A DNA stretch of 64,000 nucleotides, taken from NCBI GenBank assembly GCA_032209605.1, contig JASFXZ010000005.1:24168905-24232904 (forward strand), in the 5' to 3' direction. The translations under genes and the position numbers were made by a program. The stretch is from Mactromeris polynyma. Taxonomy: Eukaryota > Mollusca > Bivalvia > Venerida > Mactridae. Positions within the stretch are counted from its first letter, which is position 1, and each line of letters opens with the position of its first letter. Below the pieces are notes generated by a model, which was not told the DNA's origin, ran no database searches, and saw only the letters and a list, made by a program, of their open reading frames with translations. Below, piece by piece: positions 23,132-33,156 of the stretch.

Positions 23132-23912
23132 CTATTTGTTACACTTTTCAAGAATGTTCATGAACATACTGTTGTACATAGACAACGCTTCCTTGAAATT
23201 ACTGTTGCTGGTAGTGGTAACTGTATTCGGGTTATCTGAATTTGAATTGACTGGCTGAGTTTCAATGGAGTTTGGTGTGGCTAATACAGCACCTATTTCC
23301 ATGTTATTGTCAGAATAGTCATTTTCTGAGCTTGGTCTATTTGAATGACTCTCTGTATTGTCACTGTTCAAAACAGGATCATAAATCTCTGTTTCTGCCT
23401 CATATGCAGACGTGTACATGTCACTGTCTGAGTCACTTGACATTTTATCCTGTATTTTATGAATGGTTTCTGTATCTGGGACCGATTGTACTGGTTTACA
23501 TTGATTTCCCCTAGACCTACGTCTGTCGGATTCTGTCTCGTCACTCGAACTACTTTCATGTTCACTGTCACTTGAACTACTGTCACTTGGACGTACAACA
23601 TATGTTGTCCCACGCTTTGCTGTGGATTTATCCTTTGGCCATTTATCTAAATTTGCTTTTCGCAATTGATCTGCATGTACTTTCATGATTTTATTGTCTA
23701 ACTGATTTTTTATCAAGTAAGTCAATGGTGACAGCTTTTCAATAATTCTGAAGTGCGATTTCCATTTAGGCGACAATTTGCCTTTCGGACGGAAATTTTT
23801 GTAATACACAGCATCATTAATCTCAAAAGTAATGTCTTGTGCATTTTTGTCTGCATACTTTTTGTTTCTGCGTTTTGCATGTTTCAAATGTCTATATGCT
23901 AGCATAATATTT
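23132..23912 (-). pseudogene. pol remnant: integrase C-terminal region
   Basis: The open frame begins at the deletion junction and reads LLANIMLAYRHLKHAKRRNK, then a GPY/F-like C-terminal domain (NDAVYYKNFRPKGKLSPKWK, LTYLIKNQLDNKIMKVHADQ), then a long Ser/Asp-rich tail. The HHCC finger and the DDE core of integrase are missing. It lies directly after the truncated reverse transcriptase, in another frame. The tail is of the low-complexity kind often seen at the pol end of Ty3-type elements. Confidence 0.75.
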
Positions 23913-25104
23913 GCCAATAACCTTGTCTCATGTCTAAACTTGTAAAATATTTGGAATGGCCCAAATTTGCTAGTATATCATCTATATGAGGCAAAGGGTA
24001 TGAAGTTGGAATAATAACCTTATTTAATTTCCTAAAGTCAACACAAAAGCGTTTGGAACTGTCATTTCGCTTATCGACGAGAACGACTGGGCTAGCATAG
24101 GGACTGTGGGATGGCCTTATTACTTTATCCCTCAACATGTTGTCAATTGCTTCACTCATTTTGTCTCTGTCATTGAGTGGTACCCTATAAGGTCTTTGTC
24201 TGACAGGCTGATGTGCTACTGTAGGTATTTTCATAGAGACGGTAGGGGTTTCAGTAAGCTCTGAATCATTATTTGCTAATACATCACGGTGGGTTTGCAA
24301 CAGATCTGTGACATACGGAACATGTTCTGAAGGGGTGACAATTTCTGATTTGTCAATAGGGCTATATGCCTGCTGTTTACTACTTGAATGTAGATTATTT
24401 GTCACTGCGGATATGCATTTCTTATCAATTTGTTCTATTTTACCTATAATACATCCCCTCCTTAACCGTATTGTCTTAGTAGTGTTATTTGTAATAATAA
24501 CTGGGAATTTCCTATGCTTTTGTAAAGTAAACAGTGAATTTGTTACATTTATCCCTGGTTCTGAACCAACAAACCCATTTTTAATACTATTTAGTTCATA
24601 GTGCTTAAAGTTTTGTATACCTGGGTTTTCTTTTAGTTTGCCATTACAATAAGATACAGTTTTGGGTTTAAGGATGGTAGTCTTATGAAGTCTTACTATG
24701 GAAGCTATATGTCTATCTTCTTCTAAGTTCACAAATGAACGTCCTACTTTCATACAGCCTAGGTCAAAATAAATTCGTACTCCATGGTGTTTCAACCAAT
24801 CGCGGCCAAGTATTACATTTCTATTTATGTTTGAAACAACATAGAATACATGGGTCATATCGGTATTCCCGATTCTAAAATTTAGATTAACCCACCCATC
24901 TACCTTAAGTGATTCACCATTCACTGACTGGAGATTTATACTCTCCGTTCTCAGTTGTGGCCTAGGTCTTAGTGATCTAAATGTATGCCTACTGATTAAA
25001 GAAACTTCCGCACCTGAATCTACAAGAGCTCTGTGTCTATGTTTATTTATACGAATTATGCATGAATTTGGATTACCCGCTATAGCTATGTTGAAGATAG
25101 GCAT
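23899..25104 (-). pseudogene. pol remnant: aspartic protease and start of reverse transcriptase
   Basis: The protease motif is ALVDSGAEVSLIS, followed by a retropepsin-like ILGRDWL. The reverse transcriptase begins with the usual region before motif 1 (MLRDKVIRPSHSPYASPVVL), then FCVDFRKLNKV and motif A, LDMRQGYWQI. Three codons later the frame ends, because the following sequence is already the integrase C-terminus. The YxDD motif, RNase H and most of integrase are deleted. The break falls inside GGTTATTGGCAAATA, near 23915. The frame is open upstream of the ATG at 25104 and overlaps the gag end by -1. Confidence 0.9.
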
Positions 25105-25133
25105 ATTTTGCTTCCGTCTCCGACCATCGACTT

Positions 25134-26150
25134 CTACATGGAAGGAGCTTTTTGGTTTAAATGACGTGACATTCCCCTACTATTTGTATTTGGTCTCATT
25201 TGACATTCCCGGCTGATATGCCCAACCAAACCACAGTTCCAGCACTCTACCTTATTTTTCCAGGACCCATTATTTTCAGTGCGCCAGGGTTTTGGTTGAT
25301 TGACTGCATTGACTTGTCTCTGCCTACTACGACAATGCTCATAATTGTGACCTATTTTTTGACAAAAACTACACTTAGGTCGCCCAGGGTTTCTGAGATA
25401 GTCAACTTCCATAGGTTCCTGATGATCGGTTGAAGGATCATAGGACCTACGTCTGTCATACCTATCTTTAGAGTCATACCTATTTTTAGATGTGGGATGA
25501 CTTGATGTCGTATGATCACTTAGTCTTAAATTAAACCTAGCCCGAATATTCTGCTCGGTCATGGCAGCAGTTACAGCGTCTTGTAATCTTTGAGGATTTA
25601 AGCGCATCAGTTTCATTTTAATTGAATCTTCTTTAAGACCATCTATAAAAAAATCGGTAATTTGCCGTTCAATTAAAGTTAAATTTGCCTGTTGGGTAGG
25701 ACCCGGAGTCTGGCCTTCGAACGCTTGTTCAGCTAAATCTAACAATTTTTCCGCATAAATTTGGACATTATCCCCCGGTTCTTGTTTTAAATTTCTTAAC
25801 AAGGAGAACGCGTGATGAGGATCATGTATTTCCGAAAATCTTACATTTAGTTCTGTCTTCAGATCCGCCCATAGACATTTAGGATTTTCCTGCAAATGTC
25901 TCTGAATGAAGTCAGATACCGGTCCCCTAGCAGTTTGAAAACATACTGTTTTCTTTCTAGCGTCATCTAACCCTACTAATACAGCATATTTTTCTAGTGA
26001 TTTTATCCAAAATTTAAATTCTTTAGCTTTCCCGTCATAAATTGGTACTACTTGCGTTACCCCCTGATTACCTAATAAATCAGATACATCTTTCAATCTA
26101 TCAGACAAACTTAAAAATATTTTTGAAATGTCTTGCTCTTGATCTGCCAT
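25134..26150 (-). CDS. Gag polyprotein with two CCHC knuckles
   Basis: The preferred start is the ATG at 26150 (MADQEQDISKIF); an in-frame ATG 13 codons upstream is less likely. The body resembles Ty3/gypsy capsid domains (FKFWIKSLEKYA, LRNLKQEPGDNVQIYAEKLL). Two zinc knuckles, CSFCQKIGHNYEHC and CWNCGLVGHISREC, bind RNA in this family. The frame is intact, 338 codons from the preferred start. It ends 8 codons after a UUUAAAC heptamer, and the protease frame is -1 relative to it. Confidence 0.9.
   Translation of the reverse strand: MADQEQDISKIFLSLSDRLKDVSDLLGNQGVTQVVPIYDGKAKEFKFWIKSLEKYAVLVGLDDARKKTVCFQTARGPVSDFIQRHLQENPKCLWADLKTELNVRFSEIHDPHHAFSLLRNLKQEPGDNVQIYAEKLLDLAEQAFEGQTPGPTQQANLTLIERQITDFFIDGLKEDSIKMKLMRLNPQRLQDAVTAAMTEQNIRARFNLRLSDHTTSSHPTSKNRYDSKDRYDRRRSYDPSTDHQEPMEVDYLRNPGRPKCSFCQKIGHNYEHCRSRQRQVNAVNQPKPWRTENNGSWKNKVECWNCGLVGHISRECQMRPNTNSRGMSRHLNQKAPSM
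25155..25161 (-). promoter_or_regulatory. candidate -1 ribosomal frameshift site (UUUAAAC)
   Basis: On the element strand the gag codons read CAT TTA AAC, placing T TTA AAC exactly as X XXY YYZ in the zero frame, 8 codons before the gag stop. The protease frame is open here in -1. This is the classical layout for Gag-Pol expression; a downstream pseudoknot was not checked. Confidence 0.6.
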
Positions 26151-26251
26151 AATGAATAAAACGTAACAGAATAAAACCAATTCACTCACCTGTCACTCCA
26201 AGCTTACAGGAACGTTGGTGTCGGCTAACAGGTGCTGTCTGGTTCCAGATC

Positions 26252-26270
26252 CTACGGTCACGGCACCAAA
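26252..26270 (-). other. candidate primer-binding site
   Basis: Just inside the 5' LTR the element strand reads TTTTGGTGCCGTGACC. TGGTGCC... is complementary to a tRNA 3' end ending GGCACCA. The spacing to the LTR (4-6 nt) is normal. The tRNA is not identified. Confidence 0.6.
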
Positions 26271-26274
26271 AGAT

Positions 26275-26944
26275 TGTCACGTAGTCCCTTGTGACAATTA
26301 TAGTTTGTACTTTAAGTAACTAAACACTTCTTCCAGTTTCTAAGTATTTATTTCTAATATACAGTTCGTTAATATAGTAAGTACTCTTAGTTAGTATATT
26401 AAAACAACCCAAGTTCGATAATTTAGAAACCGGCGTTAAGACAAGCTCGGTTGATGCCTAAAGACGTTCTCCTTTAGTACTCTGCTACAATAGCTTATAT
26501 ACCCAATTGCTGTCAGCAGGTTATGACGTGTCTAATTAAGCTTATCAGCATAAACAGGACTGTTTCATTATACTTAATTAGAATATTGATAGTATTTACA
26601 TCTAGTGTTGATAGTTTACAATTAATAATGTATAACATAACGATAATGTTCTCATACTATATAGATCGGTCAGTACATATAATTTAAGCTAATAGATAAT
26701 GGTGTAACAAATGTATTGCTAGTCATGTTTACTTATATAATATATTGGCTTGAACTATGATAACCCGATGTCACCCAGGTGTACCATTATAGAATGTTTA
26801 CACTGAACGATAATCACAAGTACTGTAATTAGTGTACTGGATAACAACTTTTGCTGACCAGACTGGTATTGACCGATGTGTGGTTAATATATTATTCATA
26901 ACAATACAGTGAACCCAATGTACTAATTGACCTATAATGCTACA
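26275..26944 (-). repeat. 5' LTR
   Basis: 670 bp; upstream in the sense of the element. It looks identical to 19052-19721 by eye. The TTGG target copy follows at 26945-26948. Confidence 0.95.
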
Positions 26945-29900
26945 TTGGAAGCAATTCGGAAATCCATCGATACGATTGGTTAATTTTCTCGCGGGATGCT
27001 GAGAGTAATTAAAAGTGGTCAGAACCGGATTTGGCAGGTTTATGACCAGTTGGAACTGACAGTTATACGAGTATATCGAAAATTTATGACATTTGGCACA
27101 TCCTGCAATGTTTTAGTGATCAGAGAAGGCTAATTAGCCAAAAATATGACCCCCCAAAACGTTATATGGTCTGTTATTTTAAAAATCGTGAGAAAATGCG
27201 CCAAATTCGTGAAATCGTGACCACGACTTGAAATCGTGAAATTCACGATTTAAGCGTGGGACTTGACAGGTCTGGCCCTTGGCTACAATCATTTGTGGTG
27301 TCTTTCTTCTACAAATATGTTTATACACATGCATTAACAACATGCATATGCTAAGGTCTTCAGTTGAGTAATCCTTTGGCCAGGCTTATAATTATGTTTA
27401 TATTTTAAATCGGGCATCTGTAAACAATTTAGGATATATGGCATTTACTGAATGGAATATTATACAATGTTTGTTCCGTCCACTTTTGTATAACCATCTA
27501 CTCAGTAAGGTCCTATGACCTTTCCCTACTATTCCTTGAATATTGTACTTTTATGTGATACTCTTCTTTATATATTTTTCTATACCGCCTTTTTTCCAAT
27601 GGATTCACATTAATGTATGACACTTTATGAACATGTCATTCATTTCTTCCATAGAATGACCTGGTTATAAATATTCTTTCCTTTCTCCAATAATTTGATG
27701 GTATCCTAGGAAAGGTGTCTTATAGCTAGTTCTATTTCTTAACTGTGCCCATGTGTTAACAGGGTTTGATCCTAAATAGCAGTGAATATATCGCGTTATA
27801 ATGGATATCGCGGTATGATTTTATTGAGGATTTAACATCTTAAAAGGCTGATTTTTACATTGGGGTAAGTTTAATTTACGATACTTGTAGTAAAAATCGA
27901 TTTTTTAAACATTAAACATCAGATGCGTCCTAGTGCGTCTGCATGGAGATACAACTGTGTCAATTTCTACCTTCGTTTTCGATTGTCAATGTAGTTTCCC
28001 TTAAAATTGCTTTTTGAAGCCAGGGAAATTCCGATTCCCATGCACTGTGTCTGTTGTATTTTGAGGCATAACTTTTCTTCTTTTTTTCTGGCGTCTTCAT
28101 GATCCGTGACAGTCAAGCGCGTGAATGGTTGTTGTACGTTTTACACGGTGGAACGTTCTTTTAATGCTATAATAATAACCAGTCTATGGAATCGTCTATT
28201 TATGTAATTTGATTGGAAGCAATTCGGAAATCCATTGATACGATTGGTTAATTTTCTCGCGGGATGCTGAGAGTAATTAAAAGTGGTCAGAACCGGATTT
28301 GGCAGATTTATGACCAGTTGGAACTGACAGTTATACGAGTATATCGAAAATTTATGACATTTGGCACATCCTGCAATGTTTTAGTGATCAGAGAAGGCTA
28401 ATTAGCCAAAAATATGACCCCTCAAAACGTTATGTGGTCTGTTATTTTAAAAATCGTGAGAAAATGCGCCAAATTCGTGAAATCGTGACCACGACTTGAA
28501 ATCGTGAAATTCACGATTTAAGCGTGGGACTTGACAGGTCTGGCCCTTGGCTACAATCATTTGTGGTGTCTTTCTTCTACAAATATATTTATACACATGC
28601 ATTAACAACATGCATATGCTAAGGTCTTCAGTTGAGTAATCCTTTGGCCAGGCTTATAATTATGTTTATATTTTAAATCGGGCATCTGTAAACAATTTAG
28701 GATATATGGCATTTACTGAATGGAATATTATACAATGTTTGTTCCGTCCACTTTTGTATAACCATCTACTCAGTAAGGTCCTATGACCTTTCCCTACTAT
28801 TCCTTGAATATTGTACTTTTATGTGATACTCTTCTTTATATATTTTTCTATACCGCCTTTTTTCCAATGGATTCACATTAATGTATGACACTTTATGAAC
28901 ATGTCATTCATTTCTTCCATAGAATGACCTGGTTATAAATATTCTTTCCTTTCTCCAATAATTTGATGGTATCCTAGGAAAGGTGTCTTATAGCTAGTTC
29001 TATTTCTTAACTGTGCCCATGTGTTAACAGGGTTTGATCCTAAATAGCAGTGAATATATCGCGTTATAATGGATATCGCGGTATGATTTTATTGAGGATT
29101 TAACATCTTAAAAGGCTGATTTTTACATTGGGGTAAGTTTAATTTACGATACTTGTAGTAAAAATCGATTTTTTAAACATTAAACATCAGATGCGTCCTA
29201 GTGCGTCTGCATGGAGATACAACTGTGTCAATTTCTACCTTCGTTTTCGATTGTCAATGTAGTTTCCCTTAAAATTGCTTTTTGAAGCCAGGGAAATTCC
29301 GATTCCCATGCACTGTGTCTGTTGTATTTTGAGGCATAACTTTTCTTCTTTTTTTCTGGCGTCTTCATGATCCGTGACAGTCAAGCGCGTGAATGGTTGT
29401 TGTACGTTTTACACGGTGGAACGTTCTTTTAATGCTATAATAATAACCAGTCTATGGAATCGTCTATTTATGTAATTTGATTGGAAGCAATTCGGAAATC
29501 CATTGATACGATTGGTTAATTTTCTCGCGGGATGCTGAGAGTAATTAAAAGTGGTCAGAACCGGATTTGGCAGATTTATGACCAGTTGGAACTGACAGTT
29601 ATACGAGTATATCGAAAATTTATGACATTTGGCACATCCTGCAATGTTTTAGTGATCAGAGAAGGCTAATTAGCCAAAAATATGACCCCTCAAAACGTTA
29701 TGTGGTCTGTTATTTTAAAAATCGTGAGAAAATGCGCCAAATTCGTGAAATCGTGACCACGACTTGAAATCGTGAAATTCACGATTTAAGCGTGGGACTT
29801 GACAGGTCTGGCCCTTGGCTACAATCATTTGTGGTGTCTTTCTTCTACAAATATATTTATACACATGCATTAACAACATGCATATGCTAAGGTCTTCAGT

Positions 29901-32900
29901 TGAGTAATCCTTTGGCCAGGCTTATAATTATGTTTATATTTTAAATCGGGCATCTGTAAACAATTTAGGATATATGGCATTTACTGAATGGAATATTATA
30001 CAATGTTTGTTCCGTCCACTTTTGTATAACCATCTACTCAGTAAGGTCCTATGACCTTTCCCTACTATTCCTTGAATATTGTACTTTTATGTGATACTCT
30101 TCTTTATATATTTTTCTATACCGCCTTTTTTCCAATGGATTCACATTAATGTATGACACTTTATGAACATGTCATTCATTTCTTCCATAGAATGACCTGG
30201 TTATAAATATTCTTTCCTTTCTCCAATAATTTGATGGTATCCTAGGAAAGGTGTCTTATAGCTAGTTCTATTTCTTAACTGTGCCCATGTGTTAACAGGG
30301 TTTGATCCTAAATAGCAGTGAATATATCGCGTTATAATGGATATCGCGGTATGATTTTATTGAGGATTTAACATCTTAAAAGGCTGATTTTTACATTGGG
30401 GTAAGTTTAATTTACGATACTTGTAGTAAAAATCGATTTTTTAAACATTAAACATCAGATGCGTCCTAGTGCGTCTGCATGGAGATACAACTGTGTCAAT
30501 TTCTACCTTCGTTTTCGATTGTCAATGTAGTTTCCCTTAAAATTGCTTTTTGAAGCCAGGGAAATTCCGATTCCCATGCACTGTGTCTGTTGTATTTTGA
30601 GGCATAACTTTTCTTCTTTTTTTCTGGCGTCTTCATGATCCGTGACAGTCAAGCGCGTGAATGGTTGTTGTACGTTTTACACGGTGGAACGTTCTTTTAA
30701 TGCTATAATAATAACCAGTCTATGGAATCGTCTATTTATGTAATTTGATTGGAAGCAATTCGGAAATCCATTGATACGATTGGTTAATTTTCTCGCGGGA
30801 TGCTGAGAGTAATTAAAAGTGGTCAGAACCGGATTTGGCAGATTTATGACCAGTTGGAACTGACAGTTATACGAGTATATCGAAAATTTATGACATTTGG
30901 CACATCCTGCAATGTTTTAGTGATCAGAGAAGGCTAATTAGCCAAAAATATGACCCCTCAAAACGTTATGTGGTCTGTTATTTTAAAAATCGTGAGAAAA
31001 TGCGCCAAATTCGTGAAATCGTGACCACGACTTGAAATCGTGAAATTCACGATTTAAGCGTGGGACTTGACAGGTCTGGCCCTTGGCTACAATCATTTGT
31101 GGTGTCTTTCTTCTACAAATATATTTATACACATGCATTAACAACATGCATATGCTAAGGTCTTCAGTTGAGTAATCCTTTGGCCAGGCTTATAATTATG
31201 TTTATATTTTAAATCGGGCATCTGTAAACAATTTAGGATATATGGCATTTACTGAATGGAATATTATACAATGTTTGTTCCGTCCACTTTTGTATAACCA
31301 TCTACTCAGTAAGGTCCTATGACCTTTCCCTACTATTCCTTGAATATTGTACTTTTATGTGATACTCTTCTTTATATATTTTTCTATACCGCCTTTTTTC
31401 CAATGGATTCACATTAATGTATGACACTTTATGAACATGTCATTCATTTCTTCCATAGAATGACCTGGTTATAAATATTCTTTCCTTTCTCCAATAATTT
31501 GATGGTATCCTAGGAAAGGTGTCTTATAGCTAGTTCTATTTCTTAACTGTGCCCATGTGTTAACAGGGTTTGATCCTAAATAGCAGTGAATATATCGCGT
31601 TATAATGGATATCGCGGTATGATTTTATTGAGGATTTAACATCTTAAAAGGCTGATTTTTACATTGGGGTAAGTTTAATTTACGATACTTGTAGTAAAAA
31701 TCGATTTTTTAAACATTAAACATCAGATGCGTCCTAGTGCGTCTGCATGGAGATACAACTGTGTCAATTTCTACCTTCGTTTTCGATTGTCAATGTAGTT
31801 TCCCTTAAAATTGCTTTTTGAAGCCAGGGAAATTCCGATTCCCATGCACTGTGTCTGTTGTATTTTGAGGCATAACTTTTCTTCTTTTTTTCTGGCGTCT
31901 TCATGATCCGTGACAGTCAAGCGCGTGAATGGTTGTTGTACGTTTTACACGGTGGAACGTTCTTTTAATGCTATAATAATAACCAGTCTATGGAATCGTC
32001 TATTTATGTAATTTGATTGGAAGCAATTCGGAAATCCATTGATACGATTGGTTAATTTTCTCGCGGGATGCTGAGAGTAATTAAAAGTGGTCAGAACCGG
32101 ATTTGGCAGATTTATGACCAGTTGGAACTGACAGTTATACGAGTATATCGAAAATTTATGACATTTGGCACATCCTGCAATGTTTTAGTGATCAGAGAAG
32201 GCTAATTAGCCAAAAATATGACCCCTCAAAACGTTATGTGGTCTGTTATTTTAAAAATCGTGAGAAAATGCGCCAAATTCGTGAAATCGTGACCACGACT
32301 TGAAATCGTGAAATTCACGATTTAAGCGTGGGACTTGACAGGTCTGGCCCTTGGCTACAATCATTTGTGGTGTCTTTCTTCTACAAATATATTTATACAC
32401 ATGCATTAACAACATGCATATGCTAAGGTCTTCAGTTGAGTAATCCTTTGGCCAGGCTTATAATTATGTTTATATTTTAAATCGGGCATCTGTAAACAAT
32501 TTAGGATATATGGCATTTACTGAATGGAATATTATACAATGTTTGTTCCGTCCACTTTTGTATAACCATCTACTCAGTAAGGTCCTATGACCTTTCCCTA
32601 CTATTCCTTGAATATTGTACTTTTATGTGATACTCTTCTTTATATATTTTTCTATACCGCCTTTTTTCCAATGGATTCACATTAATGTATGACACTTTAT
32701 GAACATGTCATTCATTTCTTCCATAGAATGACCTGGTTATAAATATTCTTTCCTTTCTCCAATAATTTGATGGTATCCTAGGAAAGGTGTCTTATAGCTA
32801 GTTCTATTTCTTAACTGTGCCCATGTGTTAACAGGGTTTGATCCTAAATAGCAGTGAATATATCGCGTTATAATGGATATCGCGGTATGATTTTATTGAG

Positions 32901-33156
32901 GATTTAACATCTTAAAGATATACCTGGCGCATCTGAACAAATTTTTTCAATCGTACGATATTGCTACAGGAGCTTTAAACAACTTTAAAAAGACCCTTTA
33001 AATGTATTAACCGATGCGTACGTCCTCGTTTTTAGTAGATACAGACCAAAACATTTTTGTTTGCGAACGCTTTTCGCTCCCGTCCGACATTCACCGATCT
33101 ATAATTTATGCATACCGGAAGGTCACGAAAGGTCAACATCAACTAACCAAAACAAA

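Larger units (their letters stand above)
19052..26944 (-). mobile_element. Ty3-type LTR retroelement with env, inserted in the satellite
   Basis: Two 670-bp LTRs (19052-19721 and 26275-26944), both TG...CA, look identical by eye. A 4-bp target duplication TTGG flanks the element (19048-19051 and 26945-26948), and the uninterrupted satellite has one TTGG there (28213). Minus-strand order is 5' LTR, PBS, gag, protease plus RT start, integrase end, env, 3' LTR. Identical LTRs imply recent insertion. Most of RT, RNase H and the integrase core are missing, so it cannot transpose alone. This is an endogenous copy with retrovirus-like organisation. Confidence 0.95.

Noticed and set aside
26252..26270. 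BEL/Pao assignment from the TGGTGCCGTGACC primer site
   Set aside because: Capsid-like region, double CCHC knuckles, the protease and the surviving RT start fit Ty3-type better; primer sites alone are weak evidence.
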